Positions 44,866 to 55,982 of a stretch of 64,000 bases of DNA are shown piece by piece; positions within the stretch are counted from its first letter, which is position 1; each line of letters begins with the position of its first letter. The notes under the pieces are model-generated. The model made no database searches. It had not been told where the DNA came from and saw nothing but the letters and a program-made list of their open reading frames with translations. The translations under genes were made by a program, and so were the position numbers. Source of the DNA: Uranotaenia lowii (taxonomy: Eukaryota > Arthropoda > Insecta > Diptera > Culicidae); the NCBI RefSeq assembly GCF_029784155.1, contig NC_073693.1, positions 164,096,031 through 164,160,030 on the forward strand, given 5' to 3'.

Positions 44866-45130
44866 ATGTAGTTCCTCATTTGAGATCCAATTGCCAGGCC
44901 AACGAGCGCGGATGATGTTCCGCAAGCAAAGGTTTACAAATATTTGCAGTTTTCGCGTCGTCACCGCATATGTGCACCAAGTTTCACACCTGTACAACGA
45001 TACGGATTTGACGTTTGAGTTGAAGATTCGGAATTTCGTTTGTAGAGAGATCTGGCGGATGTTTCGGAGACTCGCAAACGAAAAGCGGGCTTTTCTGATC
45101 CAGGTTTAGATGTCTGTCTTGGTACCACCA

Positions 45131-45760
45131 TCAGGCTCTTGGTACAACTTTTATCTGGCTACCAAGATACTGGAAGCACTCCTGTTTCTCAACCTGTTGC
45201 CCTGCTACCACGAAATTGGCACGATTTTCTGTGTTGATTTCCATCGACTTGGTCTTTCCGATATTTAATTTGGGACCTGCTGCCTTGGAGCTTTCGGTGA
45301 GGTCATCGAATTTGCTCTGCATGTCTTGTTGTCTTTGAGCGAGCAAAACAATATCGTCTGCCAGGTCAAGGTCGTTCAGTTGCTCCATTGTTGAAGTATT
45401 CTACGACAATCCTCGGTTTGGTCTACAGTCAATCGATCCTGTCAAAATCTCATCCATTACGATGAGAAAAAACAGCGGTGATAAAATGCATCCTTGTCTA
45501 ACTCCAGCAGTTACCGGGATTGGTTCGGAATATACACCGTCGTGCAAGACTTTGAACGAAAATGCTTGTACTGTGTTTCGATGAGATGAACTAGTTTCTC
45601 TGGAACCCCTCGTCGTCTAAGAGCAACCCAGATGTTTTCGTGGTTCAGTCGGTCAAATGCTATTTCGAAATCAACGAACACCAGTGAAAGAGAATCCTGG
45701 AATTCGTTGATTTGTTCCAGTAAGATTCCTAGCGTTGTGATGTGGTCCACACATCACACA
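45131..45760 (-). pseudogene. RTE-like LINE reverse transcriptase core, frameshifted
   Basis: Two frames carry the RT core. 45511-45750 reads GILLEQINEFQDSLSLVFVD and FEIAFDRLNHENIWVALRRR (motif A). 45131-45388 reads NDLDLADDIVLLAQRQQDMQ (catalytic ADD motif) and NIGKTKSMEINTENRANF. The stretch between them has frame breaks. The phrases match the RTE-type elements that are abundant in mosquito and lepidopteran genomes. The fragment is not functional. Confidence 0.85.
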
Positions 45761-46202
45761 TACAGATCAACGTTATTCCTCGCCAGTTACCGCACTCTGT
45801 CAGGTGTCCCTTCTTCGGGACCTTTACGAGGATACCCTGCATCCAGTCGGCCGTGAATGTGGCAGTATCCCAGATGTCAGCGAAAAGACGGTGCAACATT
45901 GGGCTGACAAGGCAGGGTCGGCTTTCAGCATTTCAGCAGGGATGCAATGGATCCAAGGTGCTTTGTTGGATCAGTCCATCGTTTGAGCTGATTTGTTCGT
46001 TCGGTCAATAACTGACTAGCTCGATCTTTTAGCGGTATTTTAGCATTAGTCCTTGCACCACTAAGGCGAAAATGTTATAAAAGCAATTGGATATCTCCAT
46101 TGGCGGCGGATCTTTCTCCCTCTTCGGCTAAGGAGTATGTCCAGGCTCTCTTGTCTCGTCTACAAGCACGTTTAATTGCCTTTTCCAGTTCAGCATATCT
46201 TA

Positions 46203-47482
46203 ATGGGTGATAAGGCCAAAATTTGGTCAAGGGAAAACGCGTGTAAATCGGTGAAATCGATTATTTAAAAAAAATCAAATTAAATTTCTTTTTCAAGTTT
46301 AATTAGAATACAATTCAGGAAAAATATTCAGTTAGGCTTCCGCTTTTCCAAATCCGAATTGCCGGGCCTTTCGCTTAACCCCTGCCATCAGATTTTGTAC
46401 AGCCACCTTGTCCACTTTCTTCGCCGCAGAAAGCCAGTTTGCCTTGAACTGCTGCTCGTCCTTAGCAGTTTTTTTGGTCTTCTTTAGGTTCCGCTTGACA
46501 ATAGCCCAGTATTTCTCATTTGGGAGGAGCTCTGGCGTGTTGGGAGGGTTCTTGTCCTTGGGAACCACCTGCACGTTGTTGGCGGCGTACCACTCCATGG
46601 CCTTTTTACCGTAATGGCAAGATGCCAAATCCGGCCGAAACAGTACGGAACAACCGTGTTTCTTCAGGAAAGGCAGCAGACGTTTATTCAAACACTCTTT
46701 CACGTAAATTTCTTGGTTGACGGTCCCGAAAGCTATGAAAATGCTGCTTTTCAAGACACAGGTACAGATGGATTGTCAAACCAGATATTTCTTCGCGAAC
46801 TTTGACAGTTTCATGTGCTTGAGAATATCTGCTACCTTTCTCCTCCCCTTGGCCGTATAAAACTCCTGTCCTGGAAGCTGCTTGTAGTCGGCTTTGACGC
46901 AGGTTTTGTCGTCCATTACCACGTAGTCAAACTTCGTCAGCATCGTCGTGTACAGCCTCCGGGATCGCGCTCTGGCCTTCGTATTTTGTTTATCATCGCG
47001 ATTTGGAGTCACTAGAAAGTGTAAGTCGATAGTCCGGCTCATTTTTTGGCTCGATGCACGGTTGTAGACGATACACCCAGCTTATTTGTGGCATCTCGGA
47101 GAGAGAGGTTAGGGTTGCGCTTGAAACTACCGGCAACTCTCTTTGTCGTCTCAACGGCTTCCGGTTTTCGATTTCCCCCACGATCCAGACTTCCTGGCTG
47201 TCGACCAACGCTCCCCAAACACTTTAGTTACATTTGTAACGGTTGATTTGACAACTTTTAGTGATTTTTCCAGCTTTGCGTGCGAGTAGTTCGGAAATTT
47301 GAAACGCTGCTCTTCTTCCTTGGACGGCATTTTGACAACTGAAGAGTGAATTCCAATATCAAAATAGGAGCAACATTCTACACACACACCTTCAAAATGA
47401 GGGGTGTTCAGGTTTTTTAACTGCAAAATTGAAAGAAGTACGTCAAGTTGATATTGACCAAATTTTGGCCGTATCACCCTTT
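46203..47482 (-). mobile_element. DD37E (ITmD37E-like) mariner, copy 3, 1280 bp
   Basis: TIRs 'gggtgataaggccaaaattt' and its inverse at the right end. TA flanks are at 46201-46202 and 47483-47484. It is inserted in the RT-linker region of the RTE-like LINE, whose reading continues on both sides (…CRRDK/ELEKA-like before, AKFGIKQACTGSAKAVARLR after). It is the best-preserved of the mariner copies. Confidence 0.93.
46332..47330 (-). pseudogene. Mariner transposase (DD37E), two or three frame breaks
   Basis: Start MPSKEEEQRFKFPNYSHAKL (start codon 47328-47330) and end GKAEA-stop (46332-46334). The catalytic triad region reads VVMDDKTCVKADYKQLPGQ (first Asp), LFRPDLASCHYGKKAMEWY (second Asp) and NTPELLPNEKYWAIVKRNL (final Glu). 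37 residues lie between the second Asp and the Glu of NEKYW, as in ITmD37E elements. C-terminal basic motifs KRNLKKTKKTAK follow. Relative to copy 1 it has lost about 8 codons after the start and has frame breaks near 47150 and 46765. It would have made a transposase of about 335 aa. Confidence 0.9.
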
Positions 47483-47558
47483 AATCGGGCGACTGCTTTG
47501 GCTGACCCGGTACATGCCTGTTTGATTCCGAATTTCGCCTTTCTCCGATTACACTAGT

Positions 47559-49359
47559 TTACAGCATTTTTGAACTCAGTAAACTGAAGGTCATTTCCAA
47601 TGTAAAATCGGGCGCTGAATCCGAAAATGAAATTCAAAAAAATCTCAGTAGAGCCGTTTTTGAGTTATGCTCCAAATATGAAATTTCGAAAAAATTAAAA
47701 AAGTTCTTGTACTTAGATTTAAATATCTCGGACGGTATAACATAAATTTGAAATCCCTCTTTCGCATATTGAAGTTGAATAAATTTCCTATCGATCATCT
47801 GAACACTGTTTTTGCGTATGACCAACAGTTTTGCTGATATTAGTGACTTTATGAGAAGAAAAATTATAAAAAACGCATTTTTTTAAAGAAAATTTTGTTT
47901 AAACGAAAGTTTTAGACTCGATGGTAGCTTTAGAAAAATCTGATTTTCTTTTGCGCTAAAAAGTCAATTTAAGACTAAGATTTCAAGTGGTTATTTATCA
48001 AAATCGGTTGAAAATTGAAGAAGTTATGGCTACTTTACCATAACTGAAATTTTTGGAGTTTTTAATAATTTAACGAACCGCAGTACACTTATCATAGAAT
48101 AGGAAGAATGAAATATGATAAATCTCACTCGCTCCAAGGCAAAATTATTTATTAGCTTACCAGAAAGTCACATGCCAAGTTTCAGGAAGATCTGACCATA
48201 GGGAGGGGTTGCTTAAGTCTCAAACGTGAATAAAATTTTGAGGTATTTTGCACGGAAGGAACGAAAAATACTGGTTTTTCATCAATAACTTTTTTCATCA
48301 ATAGCTGATTGATTTTTATGGTTGATTTTATTGAAGCCTAAGTTGAGACAAATATTTCACCCGAAGACTCTAACTCGATTGGATTTGAAACAGAAAAGTT
48401 ATTGCGGTTCAAAGATTGTATTTTGGTCGAAAATTGTCGTATAAAACGCAATGCGTAAAAAGTACTCATTACGTGTTAGACAAAATTTGCGGCCTTTGAA
48501 CCGCAATAACTTTTCTGTTTCAAATCCAATCGAGTTACAGTCTTCGGGTGAAATATTTATCTCAACTTAGGCTTCAATAAAATCAACCGTAAAAAACAAT
48601 AAGCTAGTGATGAAAAAAGTTATTGATGAAAAACCGGTATTTTTCGTTCCTTCCGGCCAAAATACCTCAAAATTTTATTCACGTTTGAGACTAAAGCAAC
48701 CCCTCCCTATGGTCGGATCTTCCTGAAACTTGGCATGTGACCTTCTGGTAAGCTAATAAATAATTTTGACTAGGAGCGAGTGAGATTTTTCATGTTTCAT
48801 TCTTCCTATACTATGATAAGTGTACTGCGGTTCGTTAAATTATTAAAAACTCCAAAAATTTCAGGTATGGTAAAGTAGCCATAACTTCTTCAATTTTCAA
48901 CCGATTTTGATAAATAACCACTTGAAATCTTAGTCTTAAATTGACTTTTTAGCGCAAAAGAAAATCAGATTTTTTAAATGCTACCATCGAGTCTAAAACT
49001 TTCGTTGAAACAAAATTTTCTCTAAAAAAATGCGTTTTTTATAATTTTTCTTCTCATAAAGTCACTAATATCAGCAATACTGTTGGTCAAACGCAAAAAC
49101 AGTGTTCAGATGATCGATAGGAAATTTATTCAACTTCAATATGCGAAAGAGGGATTTCAAATTTATGTTATGCCGTCCGAGATATTTCAATCTAAGTACA
49201 AGAACTTTTTTAATTTTTTCGAAATTTCATATTTGGAGCATAACTCAAAAACGGCTCTACTGAGATTTTTTTGAATTTCATTTTCGGATTCAGCGCCCGA
49301 TTTTACATTAGAAATGTTGGTCAGTTAATCAAGTTCACGATTTTTTTTAAATTTTGTAA
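47559..49359. mobile_element. 1.8 kb fold-back element with ~830-bp inverted arms
   Basis: The left arm (47583 to about 48425) and right arm (about 48497-49310) are near-perfect inverse copies around a short centre (about 48426-48496). The tips read TTTACAGCATTTTTGAAC and the inverse of TTTACAAAATTTAAA. The element sits in ACTAGT repeated on both sides (47553-47558 and 49360-49365), though the palindromic target leaves the exact duplication (CTAG or ACTAGT) ambiguous. No coding content; matching mirrored open frames in each arm (47634-47825 minus, 49083-49274 plus) are 63 codons and meaningless alone. It interrupts the RTE-like LINE. Confidence 0.88.
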
Positions 49360-49365
49360 ACTAGT

Positions 49366-50230
49366 GTTATCGACCATCCTTCAAGTTTCATTCGACATCC
49401 ATTCACTTCTTCTTCCACAAACTTTACCGAGAGTACCATGGCTCGTCGTGATAAAGGAATTCTTGATTCTCGCCACTGTTTTTCGACTGTTCCGTCTGTC
49501 GACAGCTCCGAGGCTAGGGATTCAAGCTGTTCAACGTATGCCTTTTTCACCTCTGGATTCTCCCACCGACGGATGACACCTGACTTTCTCCTCGCGCCGT
49601 CGGACACGCGCAACTCTTAGTCGTATCTTGCCAAGGACGAGGTGATGGTCAGATGCCATGTCTGCGCTTCGTTTGTTGCGGACATCAATAAGGCTCCTTC
49701 TCCATTTTCGGCTGATGCAGATGACTGTAAAACTGCTCTTTCTCCTGCAAACCGGCAACGTCAGTTGGCGCATAACACTGGACCATTGTAAGGTTTCTAA
49801 TTCGTGTTCTAAATCTGGCTACGATTATTCTTTCGTTTATCGGTTCCCATCTTATGCGGGCTTAATAAGAAACTAACTCCTCGTTCCCGAGTAGCATGTT
49901 CTCCCCATATACCAGAGTAAAATAGGACTTGCCCGGACTGTGTCTTGTGTTCTCCAGCGTTAGGCCAACTGATTTTGCTCAGTCTCAGAATTCCAAGCTT
50001 AAGGCGAGGCGGCTAGCTCTTCTAGCAAGTTGATCCAGCTTGCCTTGTTGGGCAAGGGTTAACACATTCCGAGTTCCAATTCGTGTCCGTATTTTCATGC
50101 TAAAAGTCGTCGCCAAAGTTCCAGTTCGGTCATTTCTTTCGGGGTAAGAGTATTCATTCAGTCTGCTCGAAAGAGGTCGAAACAAGTACAAATGATTTGA
50201 AAGTTGATCATCTGTCTCTTTCAAATTGAC
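49366..50230 (-). pseudogene. RTE-like LINE endonuclease region, decayed
   Basis: The minus strand reads MKIRTRIGTRNVLTLAQQGK and LDQLARRASRLALSL (start of an AP endonuclease domain). After a gap, CISRKWRRSLIDVRNKRSAD and MASDHHLVLGKIRLRVARVR (the SDHH-type catalytic end of the domain), then WENPEVKKAYVEQLESLASE. The key 'WNVRTL' type motif has changed to RNVLTL, and the frame is broken several times. The 5' boundary of the element near 50230 is not sharp. Confidence 0.82.
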
Positions 50231-50353
50231 TTCGATCGATTTCTACCAGGTCGAAAAAAATCCTGCTGCTGAGATGGACCAACTTTGACTAGTTTAAACT
50301 TGTTTCATTGAAAAACGACCTGACTAGATTCGACCAAAACAACTACCAGTTGG

Positions 50354-50850
50354 GGGCCGTTCAGATACCACGTGGACAGAAAAATGAGATTTTTGACCCC
50401 CTCCTCCCCATCCGTGGACAAGCGTGGACATTTGGCAAACCCCTACCCCCCTTCCCGGATGTCCACGTGGACAAATTTGAAATTGTTTTTTTTTTTTAAT
50501 CTAATTTGACAGAAAACATCACTTTTTTCCATTTTGTTATTGAAATGGCTGATTTTGAAAAAAACCGAATAAGAATTTCCTGATATAAAACTAAATAAAA
50601 ATATTAAATTTTTAAATTATCATATTCATCACTTGCTTTCAAGTAGCTCTTAAATGTGTAAACTTTAACTTTTATAAAAGTTATAAGATTTTGGTTTAAA
50701 CTTCTTAATATTTATTCACCTTTAGAAAATATTTTGAAAGTATGTTTGTCCACGTGGACCTGACCCAAACCCCTATCCCCCTCTCCGTTGAAAAGCGTGG
50801 ACATTTCCATACCCCCCTCCCCCCCTAAGTTGGCAGAAACCACTAGAAAG
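50354..50850. mobile_element. GTCCACGTGGAC MITE, decayed
   Basis: Words GGGGGCCGTTCAGATACCAC and GTGGAC(A/-) at the left, C-rich tracts, and internal inverted 'tgtccacgtggac' near 50459-50472 and 50748-50760 followed by 'ccccctcc' runs. These C-tract, CACGTGG-bearing MITEs resemble the 183-bp element at 5.4 kb in style. A clean right end with inverse tip is not found, so the limits are approximate. Confidence 0.45.
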
Positions 50851-51900
50851 CTATTTCTTCTTTAGAATGAACGAAGCTATTATTGAGTATTAAGAAACTA
50901 TGTGGACATATATTCACTTAATTTATTTAGTTTTATGTGTTTTGAAGAACATTAAAAAGAATTATGTTTAAACTCTTTTTTAACCTTTTAATATGAGTGG
51001 GGGGGGGGGGGGGGTAATTAACAGCGTTACGTAATTTTAAGAAGGTGTTGCGTTGCAGCGTTTTGATTTGTAGGATGGTTCGCCAATAACGTTTTAGCGA
51101 TGAACTCATTCAAAACCAATGCCATCATTTTTTCTAGAAGCAAGTTTGATTTAGAGCCACCGAATTTAATCATAAATGGAGACCTTAGTCATATTTGATA
51201 AAAATACTTCGAAAATTTATTCAACTCATAGAGATATAATATTAGCACTAAGGCTTTATAATTCAACAACTAACCAAATATCAGCACTAAACACTTAGAC
51301 ACATGCATGAGATTAGCTCTGAATGCATGCGTAAGATATTTTTACAGCCATGATGATCGTTTTTGTAGTTTATCTTATCTTCAAAAAAAAAAACCTAGTT
51401 GTTTGCTGTTATTCCTATTATTTTAAATTTCGAAATTGTATGCCGATTTTTTAAATAGTAAACAGTAAAAAACCACCCTTTTTAAGGTTTAAAAATTTGG
51501 ACCAAGCTCCCAATCCAATTAGAATTAAATTCCTCTCAAAACAGATTTAAAGAAGATTTTAATCCTATATTCAGAAAAAAAACTCAAACACTCATGTTCC
51601 AATTCTAACTATTCTAATTTAAAACACTGAACATTTAATTAACAGATTTAATCGATTTTCACATCAATTGATTAAAATACTTTTAATAAATATTGTTATT
51701 GAAAGTGTTATTGTTTTGTGTATTTTAAATTGGTGAAACCGAAAAAAAATAACACTTTAAAAACGCTTAGGATCTGCAGGGTACAAATGCTTGAGTTTTC
51801 ATTCATATAAACACTCGTTAACACTCGAAAAAATATTTTAAATCGGTACTTAAATCTTGAAGCATAATTCATTTTTTTAATGTTTAGTTTTCAAATTTTT
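50851..51900. other. AT-rich sequence with a 16-base poly-G run, no gene seen
   Basis: Contains a poly-G run (about 50998-51014) and otherwise AT-rich DNA with short open frames. Nothing recognised before the Penelope-like reading begins near 51950. Confidence 0.4.
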
Positions 51901-51949
51901 TTGTCTTCGGTTTGAACAGACCTTCGTTGTTGATCTCTCAATTATGAAA

Positions 51950-53324
51950 TCGTCATATCAACAATAGTTTCGATTTTGTTGGCCTCATCTCGCCAACAAA
52001 GGTTCTCCCCCCAGAGACGGTTTTGTTCTCACTGGACGTGGTTTCGCTATTCACAAAAGTCCCTGTGGATTTTGCGATGGAAACGATCGAGACACGTTGG
52101 GACGAAATAAAACAACATACCAAAATTGAAAAAAGTGATTTCTTGCAACTATTAAACTTAGTGCTGAAATCTACTTTCTTTCAATATGGTGGAAAATTCT
52201 ACGCCCAGAAGTTTGGGGTCCCGATGGGCTCACCTTTGAGTCCAGTGGTGGCTTCGATAGCTCTCGAACGAATCGAAGAGTCTGCGCTTGCTGAGTTACG
52301 GTCCAAGGGGATCACGCCGTTATTTTTTAAGAGGTACGTTGATGATTGTTTGGTGGCTGCTAAAGGTGATCAACAAACTGAAATCGTTGAAACTTTCAAC
52401 GGTTTTCATCAACGGCTACAGTTTACCATCGAACGAGAGAAAAATGGAGAAATCAAGTTCCTCGACACAATTTTACGCCGGGAGGATCATGAGATAACGA
52501 CGGAGTGGTTCCCGAAGGACGAAAAAGGACACTATCTGGACTTCAATTCTTTAAGTCCATTTTCCCATAAAAAGAACACTGTTGTCGCTTTAGTAGACAG
52601 AGCTATCAGACTCACACACACAAAATACAGTGAAAAAACGCTCAACACGGTTAGAAATATCCTAAAACTAAATAACTATCCTAGAAATATTGTTACAAAT
52701 TTAATTAAAGAGCGGACTCACAAAATTTATAACAGTCTCAGTGTAACCAGAAAAACACTAAACAATTTTGTCACCATCCCATATTGCGCAGGCTTAGGGG
52801 AAAAACTTTCGAGATATCTTTGGCAATTTGACATAAATGTTGCTTTTCAACCGGTAGATAAAATTAAAAACCTGATTCTAACAAAAACCAAAGATAAAAT
52901 CCCCAAAAACAAAAATATCAATGTTGTATACAAAATTAAATGTGGAAAATGTGAAAAGTCATACATAGGTGAAACTAGTCAATTCCTAGAAAAGCGAATA
53001 AAACAACATAAAACAAATGTATCAACAAAACAAATGAGTACAGGACTAGCACAACACAGTATAGAAACTGGTCACCTATTTAATTTTGAAAAAACAAATA
53101 TACTAGAAAGAGTAGCAGGCTATAATGCTAGAATAACTGCTGAGACTTTTTACATTAAAATTAAAGGTGATGATAATGTAGTAAATAGACAGAGGGACTC
53201 GTGTAACTTTAAAACAGCTTACGACCCTGTAATCTCAAAATTGAAACAGACACTGACAAACAAATGTAAACGCAACACAAAACAAACTGACCGAAAACAA
53301 AAAAGAATAGACAGAGGCCAGTAA
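51950..53324 (+). CDS. Penelope-like element RT + GIY-YIG endonuclease, 5'-truncated
   Basis: The frame is open from a stop near 51945 to TAA at 53322-53324. From MFSLD (52023, not a true ATG) there are 433 codons. RT motifs of the Penelope type: SLDVVSLFTKVP (motif A), FGVPMGSPLSPVVASIAL (motif B), KRYVDDCLVA (YVDD at about 105-108) and FLDTILRRE. A GIY-YIG endonuclease follows: VVYKIKCGKCEKSYIGETSQ (301-320), with the conserved Arg/His region EKRIKQH and the Glu in AETFYIK (about 374). The tail is Lys/Arg-rich. Full-length Penelope proteins are near 800 aa, so the N-terminal part is missing. The frame has no stop or frameshift, indicating a recent insertion. Confidence 0.93.
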
Positions 53325-54341
53325 ATTGCAAGATTTTTAAAATTGTTAGTTAAGTTAAAATTTATCGTTTAAAATATATTTTTAGTGTCCACTGAAGAAG
53401 AGCGAATGCCATAGTAGCTCGAAACGTATGGACAACTGGTAAAAAAGGTTTTAAATCATTCAAAACTCGCCGAAAAAGTCGATTAATAAATTCACAATTT
53501 ATCGCGGCGATAAACAAACAAATCCGTAATTATGAAATAAATCATCTTTTATTATTTAAAAAATGGATTTAGAAGCGAAGATGATAGAGCGAAAATATTT
53601 GTTCATAACTATAAGCTTGCGACGAATTTATGCAAATAAAAGCAGAGAGTGAAAATTCGACAAATAAAATTGGCTTCAATTACTCAACAAACGTTATTTG
53701 ATCACATTTAGTTCTGGGAATGTAAGTTAAAGCTGTTTAAATATGGAAAAGGAAAAGATTACAAATTCAACTTTAAATCAAATATGGTGTTATCTAAAAA
53801 AAAATAGAAATAATATCGACTTTTTGGGACCTAAATACAACACAAGTTCTTGACGTGTTATATTTCTAAGTAATTTGGCATTAAATATTAAAATATCGAT
53901 TTTCCAGATTTTCTTCCCCCTTTTTGAGGCTAAAAGCCCAAACTTTGAGCGCTAGAGGAACCTATAAATCAAGTCTGATTGAGCTTTAATTTTGAACAGG
54001 TCCGATTTTTGGGCCAATCTGCAAAATATAAAATACTCAGTTTTCAAAATTCGATCATGTCATTTTTCTCATATACCCATATCCACCTAATACAGTGTTA
54101 CTTTATCTTTAAATTTCAATAAACTTTCCACTCTGCAGATATTTTTTGTTTCTAAAGAAAGATCAACTTTTAGACTATTTGAAAATCATAAGATTTGTTT
54201 GACCTGAGATGCAACAATTTTACGAAAATCGGTCCTTTTGAACTGTTACCATTTATTTAGTGTTGGTGTTTCAAGTCTTTACGACATCTCACAATTTTTT
54301 GCCAATTTTGACAAACTAACGGAACAACTGAAGAAAGTATA
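53325..54341. other. Penelope-like 3' end, then sequence without recognised genes
   Basis: After the Penelope-like stop and the hammerhead-like motif, the sequence is AT-rich. No exon or repeat is recognised between about 53450 and 54340. Confidence 0.4.
53386..53434 (+). ncRNA. Hammerhead-ribozyme-like motif in the Penelope-like 3' end
   Basis: The order matches a minimal type I hammerhead: stem I TGTCCA (53386-53391) pairs with TGGACA (53429-53434). The core is CTGAAGA (53392-53398). Stem II is GAGC (53400-53403) with GCTC (53417-53420) around a 13-nt loop, then core GAA. A two-pair stem III AC/GT follows, and a GTA cleavage triplet (53426-53428). One extra A at 53399 separates the core from stem II, so activity may be reduced. 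Penelope-like elements are known to carry such motifs. Confidence 0.6.
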
Positions 54342-55278
54342 GGGGAGAGTGGGGATACTTGATCCCCTTTTCTTATTTTCACCATATCTTTTTGGAAAAA
54401 ATTAGCAACCCACACTCATTAACATTTTCTGACAGCGTGTAACTTCAAGTTTCTATGCTCCTAAAATTAGAACGATACTTGAACCCGTAGATGAACTAGA
54501 AACATTTTCGTGGGAGCAAAAAAAAATGCGATATTTTTGAAGTTAAGGGAGACTTGATCCTTTATTCAGGAAGCCCTAATCCATGGAAAAAATCAAACAA
54601 AACCCCAAGATAGAATATTGATTGACTATTTTGGTCATATTTGTTCTCATTTCACAATCTATAATTGTCGGAAAAAAATTCTATAGCTTATTCTCAACCC
54701 TTATGACATTGCATACTTACGGGCGCAATTTTCTATAAACAAGAGAAAATCATTTATTTTAGCCCTTTTCTTCAGATAATTGATGGATGAATATTAGCTA
54801 TTGGATAAATATTAGAAATCTCGTTATCAGCAATGACCACGATCCATTGAGAAGAAGAATATACCGGGATCTTTTGTACCCAAATATTAGGGATCAATTC
54901 TACCCATAATCAAAATTTTAGAAAACTTTTTCTGAAAAAAGTAGAGAGTTTTCCATCGCTTTGAAAATATTGCATTTTGAAGTTCATATTACACTCGAAA
55001 GATTGATGTATTGGAATAAATATTTTTGTTATAATATTTCCATGTTAGAAACGTTTTAAAATGATGAAGAAAGATCTTCAAGTCACATTTTGTAAAAATT
55101 TTCAAACAAAGTTTAATAACCCAAAAACTTATTTTGTTAAAAATTTTTGAGCCTCAACCATTGCTGTTTTGTTCCATTTGGCACATTTTTCTAGAACATT
55201 TGATCTTTGTACGACATTCCAGTTTCGAGATATAGCTAAGGAATCAATCCCCAGGGATCAAGTATCCTCATTCTCCCC
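54342..55278. mobile_element. 937-bp TIR element (GGGGAGAGTGGGGATACTTG), TA-flanked
   Basis: The left end GGGGAGAGTGGGGATACTTG with 'atcccc' and the right end 'ggggatcaagtatcctc' with 'attctcccc' are inverse. TA lies on both sides (54340-54341 and 55279-55280). Inner phrase 'tacttgatcc' recurs near 54545. No transposase is encoded. A partial inverted copy is at 29795-30075. Confidence 0.78.
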
Positions 55279-55980
55279 TAATATTTAATTTTTTTTTCCA
55301 AACCACTTTCTATATCAAAAACTTTAGCATTTTAAAGAGACTTGAAGTTATGAGGAAAATGAGGTCTCTAACAGCTATCCAAGTTCCATCTCATTGATAC
55401 CTAGAGTAGAATGTTTTTGCCTTTCTTTCAGAAAGGTATAGTTATCGGTCGATTTGGGAGATCATTAATTATGGGTCTTAGATATACCTTTAAAGGTACC
55501 TATCGAATCAGCTCGACGAGTTCAGACGATGTCAGTGTATTTGTGTGTGCTGGTGTGATTTTTTGTAAACTTTGTCACCACGTTTTTGCAAAACTGGGAA
55601 GTACAATAAACATGATTTTTGTCTTAAAAAATTTGATTTTTTTCCCTCTTCAATGTATAAAAGAAAGAAAAAAAAAACAAAATAGTTTGAAAAATAAATT
55701 TTCATAGTAATTATCATCAAATCATCACTCCAAAAAACGTGTCAATTGGGCTTGCTAGCCACAACCAGCAATCACTAAAATCAAGATTATTGTATATATG
55801 ACGTCATATTTTACATGACGTCATAAACATGATGGGCGTGCTCACTGTGTGCGGTGGTTTAAAATACAGCCTCACTCACACTCATGATGTCATCATGCCG
55901 ACTAAACGAGTAAGAGGAAATAGTAGAACGAATGAGAAAATTTTCTTCATGCATAATTAATTAATTTCTTGTTTTGTACC
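55279..55980. repeat. Mosquito-type 'TTTGCCTTTCTTTC' repeat region
   Basis: Contains 'tttttgcctttctttcaga' followed by 'aaggtatag', 'ttagatatac' and a GT-rich segment (55530-55560). This head sequence is reminiscent of a widespread culicid repeat, but that is recollection and could not be verified. A direct pair 'tgacgtcata' occurs near 55800-55825. No gene. Confidence 0.4.
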
Positions 55981-55982
55981 AG

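Larger units (their letters stand above)
43556..50230 (-). mobile_element. RTE-like LINE split by three later insertions
   Basis: Reading on the minus strand from right to left, one LINE is recognisable in pieces. Endonuclease start: about 50100-49990 (TLAQQGKLDQLARRASRL). Endonuclease end: 49366-49760 (CISRKWRRSLIDVRNKR, DMASDHHLVLGKIRLRVARV). Linker: 47485-47558. RT: 46200-44866 (FVDFEIAFDRLNHENIWVAL, LADDIVLLAQRQQDM, CFQYLGSQ). C-terminus: 43962-43640 ([20 protein letters not shown]). It is interrupted by a candidate solo LTR (43963-44865), a mariner (46203-47482) and a fold-back element (47559-49359). Each nested insertion has its own target duplication, which allows the original order to be read. 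Frameshifts and stops are many. Confidence 0.85.

Noticed and set aside
55411..55707. 98-codon plus-strand frame
   Set aside because: Overlaps a repeat of the 'TTTGCCTTTCTTTC' type and has low-complexity content only.
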